A stretch of 38,474 bases of DNA from positions 1 through 38,474 of the forward strand of contig DUSP01000144.1 in assembly GCA_012842575.1 (NCBI GenBank), in the 5' to 3' direction. The first letter of the stretch is position 1. The number at the start of each line of letters is the position of its first letter. Position numbers and translations under genes: made by a program. Shown here piece by piece: positions 31,092-38,474 of the stretch. Below the pieces are notes generated by a model, which was not told the origin of the DNA, made no database searches, and was given only the letters and a program-made list of their open reading frames with translations. Source of the DNA: Clostridia bacterium. GTDB taxonomy: Bacteria; Bacillota; Sulfobacillia; DUSP01.

Positions 31092-32355
31092 CGAAGGCTC
31101 GGCCCTTGCCGCACTTATAGGCCTTCGCCGTACAATTCCCGATCATCACCGCCTTTTCACAACCGGGGTGGTCGCCCGCACCGCGGCCCACCGCGATGAC
31201 TAGGTTTTCATTACGCTCTTTGGGTAAATAGGACCGTAAGAAGGATACAACGGTTGACGAGCACCCGCTACATGCCTGGTCAGCTATTATCGTGACCCCA
31301 GGGTAGACTTGGCCCATCAGGTCGGGGGTGGCCCTCGTAAACCTGCGTCCAAGGCGCATCCAATCAGAGGGCCATACTTCACAACAGCCCACATTCGGCG
31401 GACCCAATCCTTTTTCCGCGCACAGCGTAAGATGAGGGATCTCCGCCGGTTCGAACCCCATCAAGGAGGCCGCGACGAAGTCCGCTGCCAACAGGTTGTG
31501 GGATGCGATGACCGTATCCATCCTCACCGGTGAACCTCCCCCGGGCCCGAAACCTTCCATGCCAAAGGTTCCATCCACCAGGGCAAATGTCGGAACGAGC
31601 CCGCGGAACGCCGAAAAGATGTCAGCGATAGCTTTATCGAGGGTATGATAGGTTTCATCGCCAGTATGAGTTTGATCTTCACCCAGACCCACTGCCTGCC
31701 CCGATTGACGCATTCCCTCCGCTGCCGGACCCCTTTCGGGCTCCGGCAGCGCGTCTTTCGCCTCCATCAACTGATGCATCCGTATCTTCTCGCGCCTCGG
31801 GAGGCAGCCCTTCAGGTTCTTTACGGACAAGGTGGCCCCGGTATACATATGGGTCTTCATGACCGGTATGGAAACCACGAGGTCAAAGTCGCCGACACAG
31901 GAAGAAACGGCAACGGAGTCGATTATGAGCGGCCCGGGAACCGGCACCCAAACTGGCGGGAAGGCGTCCATATCAAGGACCTCTATCCCTTCCTCTCTCG
32001 CCACTTTCAACAAACCCGACCTCTCCAAGGACTCAAGCGTATCGACCCCGGTTATGGCCCCTTCACCCATGACCACCTCCGAGGCTTGAGCTTTCTTGAA
32101 AAACCTAATGGCTCCGCGAAGGACTTCCGGATTCGTCGCAACGGCGGACCCCGGTTCCCCCATGAAGCCGGCGTTGGGCTTGAGGAGTACTTTTTTGCCA
32201 CGTGTGACTACTTTGCCGCCTTCAAGTCCGTTTGCCGCCCCAAAAAATGCCAGTTCGAGGGCGTTTTCGGCTATTTTGGAGTGATCGGTACCGTGCACCA
32301 CCCATACCGAGTACATCGCTTCGCATTGCGCCACACTTTCAGTTGTCCGCTTCAT
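31015..32355 (-). CDS. DUF362 protein with Cys-rich C-terminal domain
   Basis: 446 residues. The DUF362 core is clear: KVLLKPNAGFMGEPGSAVATNPEVL, SIPVMKTHMYTGATLSVKNLKG and SHNLLAADFVAASLMGF. About 40 extra, low-conservation residues interrupt it after KIRMHQLME (PEPERGPAAEGMRQSG...). The C-terminal ~110 residues contain CSGC, HPGCEK, GNC, KCGKG and KGCPP, a spacing that could bind a metal or Fe-S cluster. Function of DUF362 is unknown, though many members carry ferredoxin domains. ATG 32355 overlaps the symporter gene by 17 bp, so the pair is translationally coupled. Its 3' end overlaps the convergent gene at 29673-31091 by 77 bp. Confidence 0.82.
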   Translation of the reverse strand: MKRTTESVAQCEAMYSVWVVHGTDHSKIAENALELAFFGAANGLEGGKVVTRGKKVLLKPNAGFMGEPGSAVATNPEVLRGAIRFFKKAQASEVVMGEGAITGVDTLESLERSGLLKVAREEGIEVLDMDAFPPVWVPVPGPLIIDSVAVSSCVGDFDLVVSIPVMKTHMYTGATLSVKNLKGCLPRREKIRMHQLMEAKDALPEPERGPAAEGMRQSGQAVGLGEDQTHTGDETYHTLDKAIADIFSAFRGLVPTFALVDGTFGMEGFGPGGGSPVRMDTVIASHNLLAADFVAASLMGFEPAEIPHLTLCAEKGLGPPNVGCCEVWPSDWMRLGRRFTRATPDLMGQVYPGVTIIADQACSGCSSTVVSFLRSYLPKERNENLVIAVGRGAGDHPGCEKAVMIGNCTAKAYKCGKGRAFVKGCPPVPSRVLAAVSTCLSPQETE

Positions 32356-33784
32356 TTCTACCCAATCCCTCTACGAGCTCCTGTACCCTCTTTGGCGGGG
32401 GCGAAGTGACCAGGCTTACTACGACCAGTAAGACTCCCGATATCACCACCGCGGGTATCGTCATGTGCATCCAAGTGTGAAGACCTAACTGAAACCATAG
32501 AGCCGTTCCTATAAATCCACCGACGAGCCCGGCGATTGCTCCCTCACGTGTGGCCCTTTTCCAGTAGAGACCTAAAACCAATATGGGCGAAAAGACGGAT
32601 AAGCCGCCCCAGGCCCACCAATTCACCCATAAAATGCCCGCAAACGGCCGAAGAGCGATTGCGAGCGCGGCCGCGCCCACGACGAGGGTAATGATCCTAC
32701 TCATCACGAGGAGCTCTCTGTCCGAGGCCTTTCCGCGCTTCAGCACTTTGTTGTAGAAGTCCTGGACGACGGCCGTGGTAGATGAGTGTAAAAGGGCATC
32801 AGCCGTAGACATTATGGCGGCCATGACGGCGGCCATAAATATCCCTACGACGGCCTTCGGGGTATAAGTCATGAACAACCTGAGAAACGTGTATTCCGGG
32901 TTATCGATTTTGGGGAAGAGAGTCCTCGCAGCCAGTAATGCGAGGAAGCTTCCCGCCAACATCGTGAGGGACATCCCACCGGCGATGGCGGCAGCCGGTC
33001 TTGCGGTTTTCCCCGACTTCATCCCCATGAACATCATGGCGATATGGGGTTGTCCGGGGTAACCCAAAATACCTGCACCCAACAAGCCTATGGCCGTCGG
33101 TAGGGCTAGTGCCGGCGACAGCAATTCAGGTGCTTGTGACCTCAAGGAGGCGATCATGCCTCCGAATCCGTTCGCTTTTACAAGCCCCACGATGAGACCC
33201 ACAACCACTATGGCTATCATGATTATTCCCTGTATGGTATCGGTGATGGTGACGGATATCAGACCGCCGCACGAAGTGTACGCGATCACCACCAAGGCGC
33301 TTATGAGCATAGATGTCACCTTGGGCCAACCCAGCATCACGTAAAACGCAGCGCCCGCTGCCATAATTTGGCTGGCGGTGTATACTATCATACAGATGAA
33401 AATGATGACGACCGTGATGCTCCTGATGATACGCTTGTCCTCGTCGTAATACCTGGCCTCGAGCACGTCCGGAATGGTGCGCGAGCCCGTGAGACCACTG
33501 AATACTCTCAATCGTTTCGCCAAGACGAGAAAGTTTGTGATGGGGGCAAATCCTGAGGAGAATACGGTGTAAATGGCTTTAAGGCCCATCCCGTAGACCA
33601 TACCCGCCCATGCCAGGAAAAGCCAACCGCTCAAGGCCGCCGCCTGATGTGATATGGCCACGATAAAGGCGCCAAGCCGCCTACCCGCAAGGAAGAAATC
33701 GTCGGCAGATTTCACTTTCCTCGAAGCGTATACGCCGAGGAGTATCATGCCGACCATGTAAGCGACCAATACTGCTAGTACCAC
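32339..33784 (-). CDS. Sodium:solute symporter (SSS family)
   Basis: 481 residues, about 13 membrane segments. N-terminal AYMVGMILLGVYASRKVKSADDFFLAGRRLG and the central GILGYPGQPHIAMMFMGMKS are SSS signatures similar to PutP and pantothenate carriers; MSTADALLHSSTTAV includes the serines that coordinate Na2 in this family. Imports a solute with Na+. GTG 33784 has GGGAGG 9 nt upstream. It lies between a molybdenum hydroxylase operon and a DUF362 gene, so it may import the hydroxylase substrate, but specificity is not readable from sequence. Confidence 0.92.
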   Translation of the reverse strand: MVLAVLVAYMVGMILLGVYASRKVKSADDFFLAGRRLGAFIVAISHQAAALSGWLFLAWAGMVYGMGLKAIYTVFSSGFAPITNFLVLAKRLRVFSGLTGSRTIPDVLEARYYDEDKRIIRSITVVIIFICMIVYTASQIMAAGAAFYVMLGWPKVTSMLISALVVIAYTSCGGLISVTITDTIQGIIMIAIVVVGLIVGLVKANGFGGMIASLRSQAPELLSPALALPTAIGLLGAGILGYPGQPHIAMMFMGMKSGKTARPAAAIAGGMSLTMLAGSFLALLAARTLFPKIDNPEYTFLRLFMTYTPKAVVGIFMAAVMAAIMSTADALLHSSTTAVVQDFYNKVLKRGKASDRELLVMSRIITLVVGAAALAIALRPFAGILWVNWWAWGGLSVFSPILVLGLYWKRATREGAIAGLVGGFIGTALWFQLGLHTWMHMTIPAVVISGVLLVVVSLVTSPPPKRVQELVEGLGRNEADN

Positions 33785-33908
33785 TGCTTCGAGCCTCCCG
33801 TTCTACCGTATTAACCTGCTCTTATCGCTTGTTTGCCGTGATGTGCCATTAAGTGCTGTGATGTACTGTACCTTGGTGCCGTGATGTACTATATACCTTA
33901 AGATACAT

Positions 33909-34133
33909 TTAGGATTCTTGGCTGGAGAATTCTTGGCTGACTTTCTCGCTTCTACTGCCGCTTTTTCCTATCTCACTTCCCCCCTTAGCGTTTTCCGAAG
34001 ACGTGCCCCACGGTATGAAGTAGGTAATGGCCGAAATCATGTAAAAAATAGAACCTGTCAGAGTGAGAATGCCTCGCAAATCCTCTTTCTTGGGTAACTG
34101 TTTTGGACTCACGCTAAAACCCCCGTTCACCAC
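33909..34133 (-). CDS. Small single-span membrane protein next to the symporter
   Basis: Up to 74 residues from GTG 34133; a downstream GTG with GGGGG 7 nt before it would give 67 (MSPKQLPKKEDLRG). One hydrophobic segment (GILTLTGSIFYMISAITYFI) followed by a Ser/Lys-rich tail. No family recognised; small one- or two-span partners are encoded next to several SSS carriers. Same strand, 124 bp upstream of the symporter, in a spacer carrying the repeated GTGATGTACT motif. Confidence 0.5.
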   Translation of the reverse strand: MVNGGFSVSPKQLPKKEDLRGILTLTGSIFYMISAITYFIPWGTSSENAKGGSEIGKSGSRSEKVSQEFSSQES

Positions 34134-34249
34134 TTATACTCCGATACGATGAGCCCATGCGGGTCATACCAATCGGCCTTTTGCCCTTTTCTTTCGCACC
34201 AACAATTTATTCCGAACGGGGGTTTCCTGTTAACAGATAACGGACTCCA

Positions 34250-34274
34250 TAAAACCCGAATCCCGAAACGGGAT
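34250..34274 (-). terminator. Weak intrinsic terminator after the molybdenum hydroxylase genes
   Basis: Minus strand ATCCCG-TTT-CGGGAT directly after the stop codon, followed by TCGGGTTTT. The T-run is short and offset by five bases, so some readthrough into the symporter genes is likely. The rest of the spacer to 34133 shows nothing. Confidence 0.4.
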
Positions 34275-34768
34275 CAAGCCGTACGACGTCGAAGTACCTC
34301 CGCCGCCTCCTTTATGGCGTCTACTATTTGTTTGTATCCGGTGCACCTACAGAGGTTCCCCGAAATGCCTATCTTGATTTCTTCTTCTGTGGGATCTGGA
34401 TTCGCGTCAAGAAGTGCCTTGGCGCTCATGACCATCCCCGGGGTGCAGAAACCGCACTGGATGGCGTTGTTGCGGACAAAAGCCTCTTGGATCGGATGGA
34501 GTTTTCCGTCCTTCTCCATTCCCTCGATGGTGATGATTTCGCTGCCGTCCGCAGACCCCGCGAGAACCAGGCACGAATTGACGGCTTTTCCGTCCATTAT
34601 CACGGTGCACGCACCGCACTCACCGATACCACAGCCTTCCTTTGTGCCGGTAAGATGAAGGTAGTCCCGAAGAAGGTCCAATAGCCTCGTGTTGGCGGGG
34701 CAGGTGACCGTGACCTTCTTGCCGTTCACCGTGAGGTTGACCTCGATTTCGCGACTTCCTGTATCCAC
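34274..34768 (-). CDS. Molybdenum hydroxylase small subunit, two [2Fe-2S] clusters
   Basis: 164 residues from GTG 34768 (GGGGGA 4 nt upstream); the frame runs on to 34906 inside the FAD-subunit gene but without family similarity. The plant-type ferredoxin domain has KEGCGIGECGACTV and the distal NSCL cysteine; the helical second domain has IQCGFCTPGMVMSAKAL and GNLCRCTGYKQIVDAI. Carries electrons from the Mo site to FAD in xanthine dehydrogenase/aldehyde oxidase-type enzymes. Third gene of the L-M-S set, 35 bp after the FAD subunit. Confidence 0.95.
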   Translation of the reverse strand: MDTGSREIEVNLTVNGKKVTVTCPANTRLLDLLRDYLHLTGTKEGCGIGECGACTVIMDGKAVNSCLVLAGSADGSEIITIEGMEKDGKLHPIQEAFVRNNAIQCGFCTPGMVMSAKALLDANPDPTEEEIKIGISGNLCRCTGYKQIVDAIKEAAEVLRRRTA

Positions 34769-34803
34769 ACTGAGTCCCCCTATCCTACATGCTTGAAGGA
34801 ACC

Positions 34804-35697
34804 TCAACTCACGTTCATAGTCTCTGCCATGGCCCTTTTTGCGGCTTGAACGATGGCCCTGCGCGTCAAGACCTTGATCACCGGGGCCTTGTACTCCGTC
34901 GACCATCTTATCCCGCTTCGACGGATCATCTCCGACGACATGAGTTCCCCCGCCTCGCGGGCAAGATCATCCGTGAGCTTCTGTCCTTTGAGGAGGTCTT
35001 CCACCGCACTCACCCGCGACGGAACGGGCATCACCGAACCGACGGCAATCCGAACATCCTTCATGGTGCCTTCGTCATCTGTCCCGATAAGCGCGGCCAC
35101 GTTCATCCGTGATATACTAAGCGCCTTTCGCCTGCCGAGTTTGATGAAGGAGTGGCCATATCTACCGGCCGGCTTCGGGAACACGATTTCCGTTATGATC
35201 TCGTCGGGCCTAAGCGTCGTACGGTAAGGCGCCGCGAAAACTTCGGCCAAGGGCAACAGTCTTTCTCCCGATGTACTACGAACATTGATGCTCGCGTCCA
35301 GCGTCAAGAGCGGGGGAATGGTATCGGCGGCAGGTGAAGCGTTGGCGATATTCCCCCCTACGGTACCTCTGGCCCGAATCTGAGGTGAACCCACTGTCTT
35401 TGCCGCTTCTGCCAGGATCGGCGCGTATTTACGTGTTACTCTCGACTCCGCAAGGGCCGCGTGGCTGGCGAGCGGACCAATGGCCACCTCGTTCCCCCGG
35501 TCTTCTATGAAGTCGAGATCCCTGATCTTACTTATGTCAAGGACCTTCTCTACGTGTTCCACCCTCTTCGACCTGCTCCGCAAGGCAACTAACAAGTCCG
35601 TGCCGCCCGCTATCACAGCGCATGTCCCGGAATAGGCCGCGAGGGTTTTGCACGCTTCGTCGACGCCGGATGCCCGGAGGTATTCGAATGGCTTCAC
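34804..35697 (-). CDS. Molybdenum hydroxylase FAD-binding (CoxM-like) subunit
   Basis: 297 residues, family-typical length. FAD motifs AVIAGGTDLLVALR and RGTVGGNIANASPAADTIPPLL are present, followed by the CO dehydrogenase flavoprotein C-terminal domain (SEMIRRSGIRWSTEYKAPVIKVL). Accepts electrons from the Fe-S subunit. ATG 35697 overlaps the stop of the large subunit (ATGA), indicating coupled translation. Confidence 0.95.
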   Translation of the reverse strand: MKPFEYLRASGVDEACKTLAAYSGTCAVIAGGTDLLVALRSRSKRVEHVEKVLDISKIRDLDFIEDRGNEVAIGPLASHAALAESRVTRKYAPILAEAAKTVGSPQIRARGTVGGNIANASPAADTIPPLLTLDASINVRSTSGERLLPLAEVFAAPYRTTLRPDEIITEIVFPKPAGRYGHSFIKLGRRKALSISRMNVAALIGTDDEGTMKDVRIAVGSVMPVPSRVSAVEDLLKGQKLTDDLAREAGELMSSEMIRRSGIRWSTEYKAPVIKVLTRRAIVQAAKRAMAETMNVS

Positions 35698-38135
35698 TTG
35701 GAAGCACCTCCTTTGCCCCTCTTTAAGCTTTTGCCGAGGAGCACTCTCTCCAGATTGAGGGGAAGTTCTCTTATGCGCCTACCCGTAGCATCCGCCACGG
35801 CGTTCGCTATGGCCGCAGCCACGCACTCCATGGCCCCTTCCCCGAGACTTTTGGCACGGAATGGGCCTACCGGGTCGTCGCTTTCATAGAGGATGGGCTT
35901 CGCCTCCGGTACGTCCATGGACGTAGGTATGATGTACTCGTCGAAATTCGGGTTTAGGATGTCGCCGTCTGAGAATTCCACTTCTTCCATGATGGCCATC
36001 CCCATGCCCATGGCTATTCCACCGTAAATCTGCCCTTTTGCCAAGGCCGGGTTTATGGCCATGCCTACGTCATGGCCCGCGGTCACCTTGAGGACGTCGA
36101 CCGCCCCGGTCTCCATATCCACTTGTACTTCGGCCACCACGCACGCATAAGCGTACGTCGGAAACGCAGGGCCCTGCCCGGTCGGTCGATCCCAAGGGAG
36201 GTCAGGCGGTATGAACCAGAATAACTTCGACACTTCGCGGCCGCTCCAGAAGGCGCGGTTCGCCACCTCTTTGAACGTTATGGATCTGGACGGGTCGCCC
36301 TTTACGAAAATGATACCTTCAGCGGACGTGAGATCTTCGGGGTCACACTCCAGCATCCTCGCGGCGACCTCGAACAGCGCCTTCTTGACCTCCCTCGCGG
36401 CGCCTAGCATCGCTCTCCCACCTGTAAAGGTGCCGCGGGAAGCCACCGTCATGCCCCCGTCAGGTATCGAGGACGTATCAACGCGCTGGTACACGATGTC
36501 TTCGATCTTTACGCCTAGTTCCTCGGCCACTATCTGGGCATGGGCCGTGGACAACCCCTGCCCGTTGTCCGTCAGCCCGGAGCGGATGAGGACGCTTCCG
36601 TCATCCATTACTGCCACAAAGGCGCCCGTTGCGTCCGGGCTCTCGGCGCCCAGGCCGCAACCCCTGAAGCTCGCCGCCAAACCGATGCCCTTTCTGAGCC
36701 TGCCTTCGGGCGCCCCGGTGCTCTGCGCGGCCTCCTCCCGCTCTTTCCGGTAGCGTTCTCGGACGGCGAAGAAATCGGTTTCGTCCAGGACACGCTTGAT
36801 CAAGTCCACCAGGGGTACCGACTGCCCTTCCAGCTTATGTCCCGTCGCAGTGACCGATCCGGGACGGAAGGCATTCTTGAGCCTCAATTCCACGGGATCC
36901 ATGCCGAGGGCTTCCGCAAGCTCGTCCATAAGCGATTCCTGTCCGAAAATCACCTGCGGAGAACTATAGCCTCGCATGGCGCCCCCATATACCTTGTTCG
37001 TATGAACCGCATACACGTCCACTTTCACGTTGGGTATCTCGTAACACCCCGTCGTATGGACACAGGCTCGCCAGTTCATGAATTGGGCTTGAGAGTTGTA
37101 CGCGCCGCCTTCGTCAACGAGCTCCGCCTCAAAGGCCTGTATCTTCCCGTCGCGCGTGGCCCCGACCTTGTAACGGAGGCGGAAGGGATGTCGCTTTGCG
37201 CTTTCGAGGAATGACTCCTCCCTTGTGTTCACCATTTTGACAGGGCGCCCGGTCTTGACCGCCATGACGGCGGCCCGGCCGCACATAAGTCCCATGACTT
37301 CCTCCTTGCCCCCGAAAGACCCGCCAAGGGTCTGCTGGATCACGTGAACCTTGCCTATCTGGGTCCCAAGGGCGACCGCCACGGCCCTTCTCGTCATGAA
37401 CGGGTTCTGTAATGACCCGTAAACGGTGACGGAACCGTCGACGGGATTGGGCACCACGACGGCGGCTTCCGGTTCTATATAGGCGTGCTCGATATATTGG
37501 GTCCTATACTCGCGCTCGATGATCACGTCGCTCTTAGCGAAACCCTCTTCCACATTGCCCTTACGGACGGGCCAGTGCGTATTGCGAACGATATTTCCCG
37601 GGGCATAATCCTGTACCTGTAAAGCCCCCTCCGCCAGTGCTTCCTCTATGCTATACACCCCGGGCAGCGGTTCGTACTCGACCTTGATGGCTCTGATCGC
37701 CTCTTCCGCTATTTGGGGGGTTTCGGCGGCCACCATGGCTATGGCGTCCCCGGTGTAACGCACCTCGTCACCGGCCAAAAAAAGGTAGGTGGACCAGGAT
37801 TGCTCGCCGGGGAGGTCCTTGGCTGTTAACACACAATATACACCCGGCATGGCCTCCGCGGCGGACGTATCCACCGAAAGGATTCTGGCATGGGAATACC
37901 GGCTCCTGAGCACCTTGCCATAAAGCATATTGGGAAAATAGATGTCGGCGGCGTACTTGGCCCGGCCCGTGACTTTCTCGTACGCGTCCACGCGAGGTAC
38001 GGGTTTGTTCACCACACAATACCGACCATCAGAGCGTTGACCTTCGGGTATAGCTTCGCCCGGCATTTGAGATACGACAGGCTCTCGATCGCAAGACTTC
38101 ATAGCTTCAGCGGTAATAACGGCGCCACCTTGCAA
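35694..38135 (-). CDS. Molybdenum hydroxylase large (Mo-cofactor) subunit
   Basis: 813 residues from TTG 38135, which has GGAGGT 6 nt upstream; ATG 38183 or 38165 extend the frame without a site. Xanthine dehydrogenase/aldehyde oxidase-type molybdopterin subunit: RVDAYEKVTGRAKYAADI, QTLGGSFGGKEE, GAMRGYSSPQ, TDNGQGLSTAHAQI and the C-terminal GEGAMECVAAAIANAV with the catalytic Glu. The CO dehydrogenase active-site AYxCSFR loop is absent, so CO oxidation is unlikely; purines, nicotinate-like N-heterocycles or aldehydes are more plausible. First gene of an L-M-S operon with a symporter and DUF362 gene downstream on the same strand. No Mo-insertion chaperone (XdhC) is in the window. Confidence 0.93.
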   Translation of the reverse strand: MQGGAVITAEAMKSCDREPVVSQMPGEAIPEGQRSDGRYCVVNKPVPRVDAYEKVTGRAKYAADIYFPNMLYGKVLRSRYSHARILSVDTSAAEAMPGVYCVLTAKDLPGEQSWSTYLFLAGDEVRYTGDAIAMVAAETPQIAEEAIRAIKVEYEPLPGVYSIEEALAEGALQVQDYAPGNIVRNTHWPVRKGNVEEGFAKSDVIIEREYRTQYIEHAYIEPEAAVVVPNPVDGSVTVYGSLQNPFMTRRAVAVALGTQIGKVHVIQQTLGGSFGGKEEVMGLMCGRAAVMAVKTGRPVKMVNTREESFLESAKRHPFRLRYKVGATRDGKIQAFEAELVDEGGAYNSQAQFMNWRACVHTTGCYEIPNVKVDVYAVHTNKVYGGAMRGYSSPQVIFGQESLMDELAEALGMDPVELRLKNAFRPGSVTATGHKLEGQSVPLVDLIKRVLDETDFFAVRERYRKEREEAAQSTGAPEGRLRKGIGLAASFRGCGLGAESPDATGAFVAVMDDGSVLIRSGLTDNGQGLSTAHAQIVAEELGVKIEDIVYQRVDTSSIPDGGMTVASRGTFTGGRAMLGAAREVKKALFEVAARMLECDPEDLTSAEGIIFVKGDPSRSITFKEVANRAFWSGREVSKLFWFIPPDLPWDRPTGQGPAFPTYAYACVVAEVQVDMETGAVDVLKVTAGHDVGMAINPALAKGQIYGGIAMGMGMAIMEEVEFSDGDILNPNFDEYIIPTSMDVPEAKPILYESDDPVGPFRAKSLGEGAMECVAAAIANAVADATGRRIRELPLNLERVLLGKSLKRGKGGASK

Positions 38136-38183
38136 AGCATGCACCTCCGAATAGAAGTCGATCATACAATGAGGCGGGGGCAC

Positions 38184-38474
38184 GGTCAGTGATTACGAAA
38201 GTGATTACAAAAGCGATCACAAAAGCGAAGCGATTACTAAATCAAAGTGATTGCCAAAGCTTGTTGAACGTTCGCACCCTCGTTCACCCATTGCTTGCAG
38301 AGCTCACAGACCTCATAGAGCATACAGGGAATTCGACATATGTCCATTATAGTCCTTCTACAATGAAGTGTAATTTAACATTCGCCGCTATATCGCTTTA
38401 TCCCTTCTCGGCGACCTGAAGACACCAGACTACATGGTATTTGCAAGAATACGCGATATTGTCGTTGGACTTAA
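38184..38474. repeat. Upstream region of the hydroxylase operon with 12-bp repeats
   Basis: Three contiguous 12-bp units at 38189-38224 (GTGATTACGAAA, GTGATTACAAAA, GCGATCACAAAA) are followed by looser copies (GCGATTACTAAA, GTGATTGCCAAA) to about 38260. The array ends close to the start of the large-subunit gene and could be an operator or a slippage product. The remainder to 38474 is A/T-rich with no recognised gene. A 76-codon plus-strand frame across it is just the repeat translated and has no ribosome site. Confidence 0.65.

Noticed and set aside
35694-38135. Aerobic-type CO dehydrogenase (CoxL)
   Set aside because: The characteristic AYxCSFR active-site loop is missing; only the general xanthine dehydrogenase/aldehyde oxidase motifs are present.
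38189-38419. 76-codon plus-strand ORF at the right end
   Set aside because: Its N-terminus (MITKVITKAITKAK) is the 12-bp repeat translated; no ribosome site and no recognisable domain.

Overview
The window looks like chromosome of an anaerobic, spore-forming Gram-positive bacterium of the class Clostridia (Bacillota), probably thermophilic or syntrophic in lifestyle. The sequence evidence is two T-box leaders, a cyclic-di-GMP class I riboswitch with intrinsic terminators, a SipL-like DUF3794 spore-envelope protein, a SleL/YaaH-type GH18 protein, strong AGGAGG ribosome sites with many GTG/TTG starts, and a three-subunit molybdenum hydroxylase. Genus cannot be fixed from the sequence alone. No tRNA, rRNA, CRISPR array or insertion sequence was seen; the one mobile element is a group II intron.

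Layout. 1-3084 (minus): the N-terminal part of a P-type cation ATPase running off the left edge, then a membrane-anchored GH18 protein. 3403-8459 (plus): aldo/keto reductase with a ferredoxin-like tail, a D-amino-acid-aminotransferase-like enzyme, an SDR oxidoreductase and an amino-acid permease. 8456-11183 (minus): ilvB-ilvN behind a T-box with a probable Ile (AUC) specifier. 11371-12389 (plus): c-di-GMP riboswitch, two terminators and a secreted HELGH metalloprotease. 12453-14417 (minus): complete group II (class C-like) intron inserted immediately after the terminator of a CAP-domain secreted protein (14561-15439). 15663-18102 (minus): a small acidic protein, a repeat-rich spacer and a SipL-like protein whose C-terminus is SH3b rather than LysM.

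18380-23819 (minus) is a seven-gene run: HypE/AIR-synthase-like protein, membrane coiled-coil protein, DUF1257 protein, DUF2997 protein, a 67-residue orphan, a Ycf46-like AAA ATPase and a NifU-C-like Fe-S protein. This is the best candidate for an undescribed multi-protein system; its function is unknown to me. 23852-25494 (minus): DAHP synthase behind a T-box with a probable Phe (UUC) specifier. 25558-28425 (minus): PhoR/PhoB-type two-component system. 28698-29438 (minus): Spy-like envelope protein. 29673-31091 (plus): cyclic-2,3-diphosphoglycerate-synthetase-like P-loop protein, convergent with and overlapping the next operon. 31015-38135 (minus): molybdenum hydroxylase L-M-S subunits, a small membrane protein, a sodium:solute symporter and a DUF362 protein, plausibly an uptake-plus-hydroxylation unit for an N-heterocycle.

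A window-wide theme is short, degenerate tandem repeats in intergenic spaces (12, 16, 17 and 25 bp units) and, in coding regions, in-frame low-complexity or repeat-bearing insertions in otherwise conserved enzymes (aminotransferase, histidine kinase, response regulator, DUF362 and CAP proteins). This suggests a genome prone to local duplication.
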